This document shows positions 1 to 9,287 of a stretch of 64,000 nucleotides of DNA, piece after piece. The DNA is taken from NCBI GenBank assembly GCA_003241055.1, contig QFOD01000016.1:53335-117334 (forward strand). The letters are read 5' to 3'. Made by a program: the position numbers and the translations under genes. The first letter of the stretch is position 1. Every line of letters starts with the position of its first letter. Below the pieces are notes generated by a model. The model saw only the letters and a list, made by a program, of their open reading frames with translations. It was not told the origin of the DNA and searched no databases. The stretch comes from Roseateles depolymerans. Its GTDB lineage: Bacteria; Pseudomonadota; Gammaproteobacteria; Burkholderiales; Burkholderiaceae_C.

Positions 1-2
1 CG

Positions 3-611
3 CCGCATGAGTCGCCCTGGGTGGTGACGGCTCCGCTGGTGCTGCTGGCCATTCCGTCGGTGGTGATCGGCTTCCTGACCATCCAGCCGATGCTGTATGG
101 CGACTTCCTCAAGGACGCCATCCACATCAACCTGCACGCCCATCCGGCGATGGAGGAACTGGCTGCCGAATTCCACGGCGCTGCGGCGATGGCCCTGCAC
201 GCCTTCAGCACGCTGCCGTTCTGGCTGGCTCTGGCGGGTGTGGTGACGGCCTACGTCTTCTACATGGTGGCGCCAAGCATCCCGGCCACGCTGGCCAAGG
301 TGCTGCGTCCGCTGATCGTGGTGCTTGAGAACAAGTACTACATGGACTGGATCAACGAGAACATCCTGGCCCGTGCGGCGCGCGCCATCGGCGTGGGCCT
401 GTGGAAGGGTGGTGATACGGCGCTGATCGATGGGCTGCTGATCAACGGCTCCGCGAAGGCGGTAGGCGGCATCGCCGGCCTGGTCCGCCGCGTGCAGACC
501 GGCTACCTGTACTGGTACGCCCTCGTGATGATCCTGGGCGTCGTCGGTCTGATGACCTGGCAGCTCTGGCCCGAAATCGAGCGCCAGTTCCGGGCCCTGA
601 TCGGCCTCTGA
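3..611 (+). CDS. nuoL: NADH-quinone oxidoreductase subunit L, 3' part
   Basis: C-terminal 202 residues of NuoL, a proton-pumping antiporter-like subunit of respiratory complex I in the inner membrane. The reading frame is open from base 3, so the gene starts upstream of the window. It begins PHESPWVVT, the family's conserved lead-in to the last third of the protein. Two or more hydrophobic segments follow, then the conserved C-terminal block with NKYYMDW and the GLWKGGD region, and a final membrane helix. The stop is 21 bases before nuoM, which is followed by nuoN, so this is the end of the nuo operon. Identification is firm. The start and the antiporter core cannot be seen here. Confidence 0.97.
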   Translation, partial: PHESPWVVTAPLVLLAIPSVVIGFLTIQPMLYGDFLKDAIHINLHAHPAMEELAAEFHGAAAMALHAFSTLPFWLALAGVVTAYVFYMVAPSIPATLAKVLRPLIVVLENKYYMDWINENILARAARAIGVGLWKGGDTALIDGLLINGSAKAVGGIAGLVRRVQTGYLYWYALVMILGVVGLMTWQLWPEIERQFRALIGL

Positions 612-632
612 GCTCGGACGCGGAGAACAAGA

Positions 633-2111
633 ATGTTGCTGAGTCTTGCGATTTTTCTGCCCATCGTCTGCGGCGCGCTGCTGCTGGCGCTCGGGCGTGA
701 CGAGCAGGCCACGACCGTGCGCTGGATGGCGCTCGTCGGTGCCGTGCTGAGTTTCCTGGTGACGCTGCCGCTGATCACCGGCTTCGACACCTCGACGGCC
801 GCGATGCAGTTCGTCGAGAACCTGCCCTGGATCGAGCGCTTCAACATCCGCTACCACCTGGGCGTGGACGGCATCTCGATGTGGTTCGTGCCCCTGACGG
901 CCTTCATCACCATCATCGTGGTGATCTCGGCCTGGGATGTCATCGAGAACCGCGTGAACCAGTTCATGGGCGCCTTCCTGATCCTGTCGGGTCTGATGGT
1001 GGGCGTCTTCACGGCACTGGACGGCATGCTGTTCTACGTGTTCTTCGAGGCGACGCTGCTGCCGATGTACATCATCATCGGCGTGTGGGGCGGCCCGCGG
1101 CGCGTCTATGCAGCGTTCAAGTTCTTCCTCTACACGCTCGCCGGTTCGCTGCTGATGCTGGTCGCGTTGCTGTACCTGTACTACCAGTCGGCCGGCAGCT
1201 TCGATATCCAGACCTGGCACCAACTGCCGCTCACGGGTACGGCCCAGACGCTGCTGTTCTTCGCCTTCCTGGCGGCCTTCGCGGTGAAGGTGCCGATGTG
1301 GCCGGTGCACACCTGGCTGCCCGATGCCCACGTCGAGGCGCCTACCGGCGGTTCGGTGGTGCTGGCGGCCATCATGCTGAAGCTGGGTTGCTACGGCTTC
1401 CTGCGTTTCTCGCTGCCGATCGCACCTGACGCTGCGCGCGAATGGGCCTGGCTGATCATCGCGATGTCGCTGATCGCCGTGGTCTACATCGGCCTGGTTG
1501 CCCTGGTGCAGAAGGACATGAAGAAGCTGGTGGCCTACTCGTCCATCGCGCACATGGGATTCGTGACCCTGGGCTTCTTCGTGTTCAACGAGCTGGGCGT
1601 GGCCGGCGGCATCGTGCAGATGATCTCGCACGGCTTCGTGTCCGGCGCGATGTTCCTGTGCATCGGCGTTCTCTACGACCGCGTGCATTCCCGTGAGATC
1701 TCGGCCTATGGCGGCGTGGTCAACACCATGCCCAAGTTCGCAGCATTCGCGGTGTTCTTCGGCATGGCTAACTGCGGCCTGCCGGCCACGGCAGGCTTCG
1801 TCGGCGAATGGATGGTGATCCTGGGCACGGTCGGCCACAATTTCTGGCTGGGTGCCATCGCCGCGACTGCGCTGGTGTTCGGCGCCGCCTACACGCTGTG
1901 GATGATCAAGCGCGTCTACTTCGGTGACATCGCCAACGACAACGTGCGTGCGCTGACCGACATCAACAAGCGTGAATTCCTGATGCTGGGCGTGCTGGCC
2001 GTCGCCGTGCTGTGGATGGGCGTGTTCCCCAAGCCCTTCACCGACGTCATGCACGCTTCCGTTGGCGAACTGCTCAAGCATGTGGCCCAGAGCAAACTGA
2101 TCCCGGGCTGA
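633..2111 (+). CDS. nuoM: NADH-quinone oxidoreductase subunit M
   Basis: 492-residue polytopic subunit of complex I, one of the three Mrp-antiporter-like proton channels. The antiporter signature is intact: a glutamate at about residue 139 (FFEATLLP) in the fifth helix and a lysine at about 219 (AVKVPMWP) next to the HTWLPDAHVEAP block. Length matches the family. The ATG at 633 follows a GGAGA ribosome-binding site. The gene sits 21 bases after nuoL and 10 bases before nuoN, so it should be co-transcribed with both. No oddities seen. Confidence 0.98.
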   Translation: MLLSLAIFLPIVCGALLLALGRDEQATTVRWMALVGAVLSFLVTLPLITGFDTSTAAMQFVENLPWIERFNIRYHLGVDGISMWFVPLTAFITIIVVISAWDVIENRVNQFMGAFLILSGLMVGVFTALDGMLFYVFFEATLLPMYIIIGVWGGPRRVYAAFKFFLYTLAGSLLMLVALLYLYYQSAGSFDIQTWHQLPLTGTAQTLLFFAFLAAFAVKVPMWPVHTWLPDAHVEAPTGGSVVLAAIMLKLGCYGFLRFSLPIAPDAAREWAWLIIAMSLIAVVYIGLVALVQKDMKKLVAYSSIAHMGFVTLGFFVFNELGVAGGIVQMISHGFVSGAMFLCIGVLYDRVHSREISAYGGVVNTMPKFAAFAVFFGMANCGLPATAGFVGEWMVILGTVGHNFWLGAIAATALVFGAAYTLWMIKRVYFGDIANDNVRALTDINKREFLMLGVLAVAVLWMGVFPKPFTDVMHASVGELLKHVAQSKLIPG

Positions 2112-2121
2112 GGCACATCCA

Positions 2122-3603
2122 ATGAACGATATGAACTGGCTCGCGATTTATCCCGAGATCCTGCTGCTGGCAATGGGCTGCCTGGTGGCCCTGGTGGACC
2201 TGTGGGTCACCGACGAACAGCGCAGGCCGACGTACTGGCTGACGGTGCTGACGCTGGTCGTCGTCGGCGGCATGCACTTCTGCTACTTCAATGCCGGCCT
2301 GACGACCTATGCCATGCAAGGCATGGTGGTGGCCGACCCCATGGGCCACCTGCTGGCCGGTTTCGCCAGCCTGGCGACGCTGGTGTCGCTGGTCTATGCA
2401 CGCCCCTACGCTGGTGTGCGTGAAATGCTCAAGGGCGAGCTGTTCACGCTCAGCCTGTTCACGCTGCTGGGCGTGAACGTGATGCTGTCGGCGAACAATT
2501 TCCTGGTCATCTACCTCGGCCTCGAGCTGATGAGCCTGTCGCTCTATGCGCTGGTGGCGGTGCGCCGCGATCACTCGGTGTCGACCGAGGCCGCGATGAA
2601 GTACTTCGTGCTGGGTGCGCTGGCTTCGGGCTTCCTGCTCTACGGCCTGTCGATGATGTACGGCGCTACGGGCTCGCTGAGCATTCCCAAGGTGTTCGAG
2701 GTCATCACGCAGGGCGTGCCTAACCACTCGGTGCTGGTCTTTGGCGTCGTCTTCGTTGTCGCCGGCCTGGCGTTCAAGCTTGGCGCCGCGCCGTTCCACA
2801 TGTGGGTGCCCGACGTCTACCAGGGCGCACCGACCGCGATCACGCTGCTGATCGGTGCCGCGCCCAAGCTGGCGGCCTTCGCCATCACGGTGCGCCTGCT
2901 GGTCGAAGGCATGATCGGTCTCGCCGTGGACTGGCAGCAGATGCTCGTCGTGCTGGCCGTGCTGTCGCTGCTGATCGGCAATCTGGCCGCCATCGCGCAG
3001 ACCAACCTGAAGCGCATGCTGGCCTACTCCACCATCGCGCAGATGGGCTTCATGCTGCTGGGCATGGCCTCCGGTGTCGTCAACAATAACACCCTGTCGG
3101 CTGCCAATGCCTACAGCTCGTCGATGTTCTACGCGGTCACCTATGTGCTGACCACGCTGGGCACCTTCGGCATGGTCATCCTGCTGTCGCGTCAGGGCCA
3201 TGAGGCGGAAGAGCTCAAGGACCTTGCCGGCCTGGCCAAGCGCAGCCCCTGGTTCGCACTGGTGATGACGCTGTTCATGTTCTCGCTGGCCGGCATCCCG
3301 CCGACGGTGGGCTTTTACGGCAAGCTGGCCGTGTTACAGGCACTCGTCGCCACCGGCGTCACCTTCTACCTGTGGCTGGCCATCTTCGCTGTGCTGATCT
3401 CGCTGGTGGGCGCGTTCTACTACCTGCGTGTCGTCAAGGTGATGTTCTTCGATGAACCCACTGATACCGCCCCGCTGGCAGCGCCCAGCGATGTGCGCGT
3501 CGTGATGACGCTCAACGGCATCGCCGTGCTGGTGTTCGGCCTCCTGCCTGGCGGGCTCATGGCCGTCTGCGCACAGGCCATCGTGAAGGCGCTGGCCACC
3601 TGA
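2122..3603 (+). CDS. nuoN: NADH-quinone oxidoreductase subunit N
   Basis: 493-residue third antiporter-like membrane subunit of complex I. Conserved features are LGLELMSLSLYAL with its helix-5 glutamate and FKLGAAPFHMWVPDVYQG with the broken-helix lysine. A late AGIPPTVGFYGK block is typical of NuoN rather than NuoM. About 14 membrane segments are expected. The ATG at 2122 follows GAGG at the nuoM stop. It is the last core nuo gene, and the 46 bases after it lead directly to the DUF2818 gene. Confidence 0.98.
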   Translation: MNDMNWLAIYPEILLLAMGCLVALVDLWVTDEQRRPTYWLTVLTLVVVGGMHFCYFNAGLTTYAMQGMVVADPMGHLLAGFASLATLVSLVYARPYAGVREMLKGELFTLSLFTLLGVNVMLSANNFLVIYLGLELMSLSLYALVAVRRDHSVSTEAAMKYFVLGALASGFLLYGLSMMYGATGSLSIPKVFEVITQGVPNHSVLVFGVVFVVAGLAFKLGAAPFHMWVPDVYQGAPTAITLLIGAAPKLAAFAITVRLLVEGMIGLAVDWQQMLVVLAVLSLLIGNLAAIAQTNLKRMLAYSTIAQMGFMLLGMASGVVNNNTLSAANAYSSSMFYAVTYVLTTLGTFGMVILLSRQGHEAEELKDLAGLAKRSPWFALVMTLFMFSLAGIPPTVGFYGKLAVLQALVATGVTFYLWLAIFAVLISLVGAFYYLRVVKVMFFDEPTDTAPLAAPSDVRVVMTLNGIAVLVFGLLPGGLMAVCAQAIVKALAT

Positions 3604-3649
3604 TGCCCGTGCCCGGTCTGTCCGGCGTGTCCAGCGACGGAGTGTTTTG

Positions 3650-3952
3650 ATGGATCAATCCGTCGCTGTCTGGCTGGTGCTGGTGTTCGCGGTGCTGGCC
3701 GCGAACCTGCCTTATCTCAACGAGCGGTTGTTGCTATTGGGCCCCAAGCGTGCGCCCAAGGCCGTCTGGTGGCGTCTGGCTGAGATCCTGCTGATGGCCG
3801 TGCTGAGCTTCGGCCTTGGCACCTGGCTGGAGATGCGTATCGGCCAGCGGCAGGAGCAGGGCTGGGAGTTCTACGCGGCGGGCCTGTGTCTCTTCGTCAC
3901 GCTGGGCTTCCCCGGCTTCGTGTGGAGATATCTGCGCCGTGGGCGAGCCTGA
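3650..3952 (+). CDS. DUF2818 family small membrane protein
   Basis: 100-residue hydrophobic protein with three predicted helices (about residues 5-22, 40-60 and 73-92). The start is the ATG at 3650, with GGAG seven bases upstream. A TTG just before it is less likely. The family is known as the small gene that follows nuoN in Burkholderiales. Its function is not established, and an accessory or assembly role for complex I is only inferred from position. Its last 14 bases overlap the Nudix gene's GTG start, which suggests translational coupling. Confidence 0.85.
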   Translation: MDQSVAVWLVLVFAVLAANLPYLNERLLLLGPKRAPKAVWWRLAEILLMAVLSFGLGTWLEMRIGQRQEQGWEFYAAGLCLFVTLGFPGFVWRYLRRGRA

Positions 3953-4514
3953 CGACGCGCTGATCGAGCGCCGCATCGACGGCGTCGAGGTCTACAGCGG
4001 GCACTTCCTGCATGTGCAGCGCGATCGCGTGCTGCTGCCCGATGGTCGCGAATCGGCCCGGGAGTTCATCCGCCACCCCGGTGCCGTGATGATCGTGCCC
4101 TTGCTCGATGACGGTCGTCTGCTGCTGGAGCGGCAGTACCGCTACCCGATGGAGCGGGTGATGCTCGAGTTCCCGGCCGGCAAGCTGGATGCGGGCGAAG
4201 AGCCGCTGGCCTGCGCGCGCCGCGAGCTGGCCGAGGAGACCGGATACCGTGCCGCCGAATGGGCGTACGCCGGTATTCTTCACAACGCCATCGCCTATTC
4301 CGACGAAGGCATCCACATCTTCTTTGCCCGCGGCCTCGAGCGCGGCGAGCAGCATCTGGACGAGGGCGAGTTTCTCGAACTGGTGACTCACACGGCGAGC
4401 GAGCTCGACGGGCTGGCGCTGCGTGGCGAGCTCACCGATGCCAAGACGCTCATCGGCCTGCTGTGGCTGCAGCGCTGGCAGGGCGGTGCCTGGCCGTTGA
4501 ACTGGTTCGCCTGA
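3939..4514 (+). CDS. Nudix hydrolase, ADP-ribose pyrophosphatase type
   Basis: 191-residue soluble protein, probably hydrolysing ADP-ribose or a related nucleoside diphosphate sugar. The complete Nudix box is at residues 81-103: G81, E87, then RELAEETGY at 95-103 with the metal-binding glutamates. An upstream PGAVMIVPLL strand and the RQYRYP segment are usual for the ADP-ribose branch. The GTG at 3939 is chosen because it gives the family's normal N-terminus and overlaps the upstream stop by 14 bases. Longer in-frame extensions only read the upstream gene out of frame. Substrate assignment is inference from subfamily resemblance. Confidence 0.9.
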   Translation: MGEPDDALIERRIDGVEVYSGHFLHVQRDRVLLPDGRESAREFIRHPGAVMIVPLLDDGRLLLERQYRYPMERVMLEFPAGKLDAGEEPLACARRELAEETGYRAAEWAYAGILHNAIAYSDEGIHIFFARGLERGEQHLDEGEFLELVTHTASELDGLALRGELTDAKTLIGLLWLQRWQGGAWPLNWFA

Positions 4515-4693
4515 GCGGCCTCTCGGCGTCTCCCATTCGGCGCATGGCGCTGCCGTTCGTCCCTCGTCGCTGACGCTTCAGCGTTCCGCAGACGCAGTCT
4601 GTCGCCGGAATCTCGCGCTTCACCAGCGCAATCTGCAGTCCGTCGCACGACTTCCGGCACCCCCATCCGTCCTCGTTATGCTTGCCGCAGTTT

Positions 4694-4715
4694 GTGTCGT
4701 ACTGTGTACGAACAC
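4694..4715. promoter_or_regulatory. candidate dyad operator ahead of the first RND operon
   Basis: The 368-base gap between the Nudix gene and the adaptor gene holds no convincing gene. It does contain an inverted repeat, GTGTCGTAC, spacer TGT, then GTACG-A-ACAC (one bulged A). Length and symmetry fit a repressor operator such as those bound by TetR-family regulators of efflux pumps. No regulator gene is adjacent, so the cognate protein is unknown. This is sequence symmetry only. Confidence 0.4.
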
Positions 4716-4882
4716 GAAGCACGGCGCTGCCGAGACTGTCTGAACGAACTGCTTCTCCGGAGAGGGAAGGCGTTGCGCGCCATGCGAACGCCGACAGTCC
4801 CGGCTCGGGTGCAGCCTCAGCCAGCGTCGGTGGGTCGTACCCCGCTCATTTCGACTTCCCGGCTTCAACCGTCGATTCAAGG

Positions 4883-6058
4883 ATGACCACCTGCTCCACC
4901 CTGCGGCCCTCGACCACGCGTGGCCTGTATTCCGTCGTAGCCCTTGCCGCGCTGCTGGCGCTGAGCGCCTGCCAGAAGCCGGGCGGCAACGCCGACGCGG
5001 CCAAGCCGCAGGCGGCGCTGCAGCTCAGTGCCGAGGACCGCATGATCCTCGGCGAGAGCGAGCACAGCTCCGGGCCGCTGATCACCGGCTCCGTGCAGCC
5101 TGAACGACGCGCCGACCTGCGCTCCGAGGTGTCGGCGCTGGTTCAGCAGGTCTTCAAGGAAAACGGCGAACCCGTACATAAGGGCGACCTGCTTGTGCGG
5201 CTGGATCCGACCTCCATCCGCGACAGCCTTTCCTCCGCCGAGGAAGCCGCCCGCGCGGCGAACGAGGCCTTCGAGCAGTCCGATCGTCAGTGGCTGCGCC
5301 AGAAGACGCTGCAGGGCCAGGGGATGGTGTCGCAACAGGCCCTCGAGGATTCGCAGAACCGCCGCACCGCGGCGCTCAGCGAAAAGGTGGCGGCGGGCGC
5401 GCGCCTGGTGGCCGCCAAGCAGCAGATGGCGCGTACCGAGGTGCGTGCGCCGTTCGACGGGATCGTCAGCGAGCGTCAGGTCTCGCCTGGTGATACGGCC
5501 CAGGTCGGCAAGGCCCTGCTCAAGGTGATCGATCCGTCCAGCATGCGCTTCGAAGGCTATGTGGCCGCCGATCGCCGGGCGCAGCTCAAGGTGGGCCAGA
5601 CGGTGGACCTGCGCATCAACGGGGCCTCGAATCCCAACGTCGAAGGGCGCATCCGCCGTATCGACGTGGCGGCCGACCCGGTCACTCGCCAGGTCGCGCT
5701 GCTGGTGGATTTTGTCGACCCCAAGCAGGCCAACGTGGCCGGGCTCTACGGCGAGGGCCATGTGCGCACCGTCAGCACGGCTGCGCTGATGCTCGGAGAG
5801 GCCGATCTACAGCGCGATGGCGACCGGGTGTTCGCATGGATGGTCAAGGACGGCAAGCTGCATCGCCAGCCCATCGTGCTGGGTGATCGCGACGAGCGCA
5901 GCGGCGAGTTCGTCGTAAAGACCGGCCTGGGTACGGGCGCCATCATCATCCGCAACCCGAGCCGCACGCTCGTCGAGGGCACGGCGGTCCGTCTGCCGGG
6001 CGCCGCGCCGGCAGCAGCCTCTGCGGCATCCGCCGCTTCGCCGGTGACGGGAGGCTGA
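4883..6058 (+). CDS. RND efflux periplasmic adaptor (lipoprotein)
   Basis: 391-residue membrane fusion protein linking an inner-membrane RND pump to an outer-membrane channel. A lipoprotein signal ends LSAC at residue 30, predicting lipidation. The rest follows adaptor order: a first lipoyl half (RADLRSEVSALVQQV), an alpha-helical hairpin rich in Ala, Glu and Gln, a second lipoyl half (RAPFDGIVSERQVSPGD), a beta-barrel and a membrane-proximal domain. The ATG at 4883 is chosen because it places the signal peptide at the N-terminus. Its Shine-Dalgarno is poor, and the frame stays open further upstream. The stop is one base before the permease's GTG. The substrate is unknown and no outer-membrane factor gene is present. 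Confidence 0.92.
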   Translation: MTTCSTLRPSTTRGLYSVVALAALLALSACQKPGGNADAAKPQAALQLSAEDRMILGESEHSSGPLITGSVQPERRADLRSEVSALVQQVFKENGEPVHKGDLLVRLDPTSIRDSLSSAEEAARAANEAFEQSDRQWLRQKTLQGQGMVSQQALEDSQNRRTAALSEKVAAGARLVAAKQQMARTEVRAPFDGIVSERQVSPGDTAQVGKALLKVIDPSSMRFEGYVAADRRAQLKVGQTVDLRINGASNPNVEGRIRRIDVAADPVTRQVALLVDFVDPKQANVAGLYGEGHVRTVSTAALMLGEADLQRDGDRVFAWMVKDGKLHRQPIVLGDRDERSGEFVVKTGLGTGAIIIRNPSRTLVEGTAVRLPGAAPAAASAASAASPVTGG

Positions 6059-6059
6059 G

Positions 6060-9000
6060 GTGCTGATTTCCGATTTCGCCATCAAGAAGCCGATTGCGAC
6101 CATCGTCTGCATCATCGGCATCATGGCCATGGGGCTGCTGGCGCTGTCCAAGCTCAAGGTCAACCAGAACCCCGACGTCGAGATCCCCATCCTCGTCGTC
6201 GCCATTCCCTATCCCGGCGCCTCGCCGGACACCACCGAGCGGGAGATCGTCAACCGTATCGAACGTCCGTTGCAGGCCGTGCCGGGCGTGACCGAGGTTC
6301 GCTCCACGGCCGCCGAGGGGCAGGCCACATTCGTGCTGCAGTTCGACTTCAAGAAGAACCTGATCGAAGCGGCCGACGATGTACGCAACGCGATCGCCTC
6401 GGTGCGCTACAACCTGCCCACCGAGATGCGCGAGCCCATCCTGCAACGGGTCGACCCGTCGGCGCAGCCGGTGATGCAGGTGTCGCTGGACTCCAAGACG
6501 CTCAGTCACGCCGAGATATCCCGCATCGCGGAAGACCAGCTGGCCGACAAGTTCCGGGCCATCCCCGGGGTCGGCAAGGTGGAGGTGTTCGGCTCCTTGA
6601 ACCGTGAGCTCTCGGTGCTGTTGCACGGCCAGAAGCTGCGTGAGTTCAACATCTCAGTCACGGACGTGGTCAACGCACTGCGCAACCAGAACATGTCGGC
6701 CCCGGTCGGCAAGGTGCGCGGCGAGTACGAAGACCAGAGCATCCGGCTGGTCGGGCGCATCGCGTCGCCGACCGACTTCGACCGCATCGTCATCAAGCGT
6801 ACCGGCGGCGAGCTGGTGCGGCTGGGCCAGGTCGCCACCGTTGAAGATGGCTTCGCCGAGCGGACCACGCTGAGCGTGCGCAACGGCAAGAACAACGTCG
6901 GCCTGTCCATCACGCGCTCCCGCGATGCCTCGACCGTCAGCGTCGCCAAGGAGGTCCGCAAGATCGTCGAGGAGAGCAACAAGACGCTGCCCGAGGGCAC
7001 CCAGCTCGAGATCACGCAGGACGGCGGCAAGGATGCGCAGAACAGCCTGAACAACGTCATCGACGCGCTGGTGTTCGGGGCCGGCCTGACCATCTTCGTG
7101 GTCTACGCCTTCCTGAACTCGTGGCGTTCCACGCTGATCACGGCCACCTCACTGCCCACCTCCGTCATCGCGGCCTTCATCGCCGTCTGGCTGTTCGGCT
7201 TCACGCTGAACTTCATGAGCCTGCTGGGGCTGTCGCTGGCGATCGGCGTGCTGATCGACGACGCCATCGTGGTGCGCGAGAACATCGTGCGGCACATGGA
7301 GAACGGTGCCGACCGCATGACGGCAGCCTTCCGCGGCACGGCCGAGATCGGCCTGGCAGTGGCCGCCACCACCTTCTCGATCGTCGCGGTGTTCGTGCCG
7401 GTGGCCTTCATGGGCGGCGTGGCCGGCGAGTGGTTCCGTCCGTTCGCGCTGACCGTCGTGGCCTCGGTGCTCGTTAGCCTGCTGATCTCGTTCACGCTGG
7501 ACCCGATGCTGTCGGCCTTCTGGGGCGATCCCCCGGGCCATCATGAGGCGCCCAAGACCGGCATCTCCAAGTTCTTCCAGAAGTTCAACATCTGGTTCGA
7601 CCGCCAGGCCGACCGCTACGGCCGCGTGATCGCCTGGGCGCTGCACCACCGGCGCTGGATGGCGTCCATCGCCTTTGCCAGCTTCGTCGGCGCCATCGCC
7701 CTGCAGGCCACGGTGGGCGGCTCCAGCTTCCTGCCCAGCTCCGACTTCGGCACCATTGCGGTGGACATCCGCACACCGCCCAGCGCCAGCCTCGAATACT
7801 CGCGCCGCAAGCTCGCCGCGGCGGCCGATGTGGCCAAGCAGCTGCCCGAGACCAAGGCCACCGACAGCTTCGTGCAGACGACCGGCGGCAAGCTCTATGT
7901 GGACCTCGGCAAGAGCACCGAGCGCAAGCGCAGCGCCAAGGAGATCGGCGCCGACCTGCGTGAACGCCTGAAGGTGCTGACCGGCGCCGAGTACGTGGTG
8001 CTGGACGACCTCAACAACGGCGGCCAGAAGCCGGTGCAGATCCGCTTCTACGGCACGGACACCCGCCAGCTGATGGCGATGACCGAGGACTACATGGCCC
8101 GCCTGCGCAAGGTGCCGGGCGCGGTGGACGTCGGTCTGTCGCAGCAGGACACCCAGGACGAGCTGCGCATCGAGATGCATCGCGGCCTGGCCAACGCCAT
8201 GGGCATCGCCGTGGGTGATGCGGCCAACGCGCTGCGGGTGGCCTTCGCCGGCATCCAGGTGGGCGACTGGGTCGACCCCACCGGCCAGACCCGCGACGTG
8301 TCGGTGCGCCTGCACCCGTCCGATCGCGTCGATGCCAGCAACATCGAGCGCCTGCCCATCGCGGTGGCCGGCGGTGGCCAGATGGTGCCGCTGGAGCAGA
8401 TCGCCACGGTCAGCATGGGCAAGGGCCCCGCCACCATCCAGCACGTGGATGGCAAGCGTGTCGTCACCGTGTCCGCCAATGCCCAGGGCCGCTCGCCCGG
8501 CGAGGTGTCGGCCGATGCGATGAAGCTGGCGCAGGGCATGAACTTCCCCTCGGGCTACGGCATCAAGCTGGCCGGCGCGTCCAAGGATCAGCAGGAGGTG
8601 TTCGGCGCCATGGGCATCGCGCTGGTGTCCGGCATCGGCCTGATGTACCTGATCCTGGTGATCCAGTTCAACTCGTTCACCGCGCCGCTGGGCGTGATGC
8701 TGTCGCAGCCGCTGTCGCTGATCGGCGTGGTGCTCGCGCTGCTGCTGACCAAGGGCACGCTGAACCTGATGAGCTTCATCGGCATCATCATGCTGGCCGG
8801 CCTGGTGGCCAAGAACGCCATCCTGCTGCTGGACGCTGCCCGCCAGGAGGAGGCCAACGGCGTACCACGCGAAGAGGCCCTGGTGCACGCCGGCCGCAAG
8901 CGCTTCCGCCCCATCCTGATGACCACCTTCGCGCTGATCGCCGGCATGCTGCCGGTGGCCATCGGGGTGGGCGAGGGCGGCGAGTTCTATCGCCCGATGG

Positions 9001-9287
9001 CGGTGGCCATCATCGGCGGCACCATCACCTCCACCTTCCTGACGCTGCTGATGGTGCCGAGCTTCTACGACAGCATCGAGATCATGCGCGACCACCTGGG
9101 CCAGAAGTTCCAGCGCCGCGCCGAGCGCTGGAACGTCGGGGTGTCCGGGGTGCTGTGCTTCCTGGAGGTGCTGGCCTTCCTGACGCTGACACGCTTCACC
9201 TTCCGCATGCTGCGGTGGCTGGTGCGCTGGGTGCGCCGGCGCCCCAGTCGGGCGGCTGCGCTGACGCCTCCGGTCAGCGGCGGCTGA
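6060..9287 (+). CDS. RND multidrug efflux permease (HAE/AcrB superfamily)
   Basis: 1075-residue proton-driven inner-membrane transporter, partner of the adaptor immediately upstream. It has the family's two repeats, the paired aspartates of TM4 in IGVLIDDAIVVREN at about residues 399-400 and the TM10 lysine in GLVAKNAILLLD near 917. It uses a GTG start one base after the adaptor stop. It is longer than usual at the C-terminus: after TM12 there is another hydrophobic stretch (about residues 1025-1052) and an Arg-rich tail. The gene ends at 9287, directly against the stop of the convergent oxidase gene, with no room for a separate terminator. Substrate unknown. Confidence 0.95.
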   Translation: MLISDFAIKKPIATIVCIIGIMAMGLLALSKLKVNQNPDVEIPILVVAIPYPGASPDTTEREIVNRIERPLQAVPGVTEVRSTAAEGQATFVLQFDFKKNLIEAADDVRNAIASVRYNLPTEMREPILQRVDPSAQPVMQVSLDSKTLSHAEISRIAEDQLADKFRAIPGVGKVEVFGSLNRELSVLLHGQKLREFNISVTDVVNALRNQNMSAPVGKVRGEYEDQSIRLVGRIASPTDFDRIVIKRTGGELVRLGQVATVEDGFAERTTLSVRNGKNNVGLSITRSRDASTVSVAKEVRKIVEESNKTLPEGTQLEITQDGGKDAQNSLNNVIDALVFGAGLTIFVVYAFLNSWRSTLITATSLPTSVIAAFIAVWLFGFTLNFMSLLGLSLAIGVLIDDAIVVRENIVRHMENGADRMTAAFRGTAEIGLAVAATTFSIVAVFVPVAFMGGVAGEWFRPFALTVVASVLVSLLISFTLDPMLSAFWGDPPGHHEAPKTGISKFFQKFNIWFDRQADRYGRVIAWALHHRRWMASIAFASFVGAIALQATVGGSSFLPSSDFGTIAVDIRTPPSASLEYSRRKLAAAADVAKQLPETKATDSFVQTTGGKLYVDLGKSTERKRSAKEIGADLRERLKVLTGAEYVVLDDLNNGGQKPVQIRFYGTDTRQLMAMTEDYMARLRKVPGAVDVGLSQQDTQDELRIEMHRGLANAMGIAVGDAANALRVAFAGIQVGDWVDPTGQTRDVSVRLHPSDRVDASNIERLPIAVAGGGQMVPLEQIATVSMGKGPATIQHVDGKRVVTVSANAQGRSPGEVSADAMKLAQGMNFPSGYGIKLAGASKDQQEVFGAMGIALVSGIGLMYLILVIQFNSFTAPLGVMLSQPLSLIGVVLALLLTKGTLNLMSFIGIIMLAGLVAKNAILLLDAARQEEANGVPREEALVHAGRKRFRPILMTTFALIAGMLPVAIGVGEGGEFYRPMAVAIIGGTITSTFLTLLMVPSFYDSIEIMRDHLGQKFQRRAERWNVGVSGVLCFLEVLAFLTLTRFTFRMLRWLVRWVRRRPSRAAALTPPVSGG

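Noticed and set aside
4682..4882. Adaptor start at 4682
   Set aside because: It would put 67 non-conserved residues before a lipoprotein signal peptide, which must be N-terminal.
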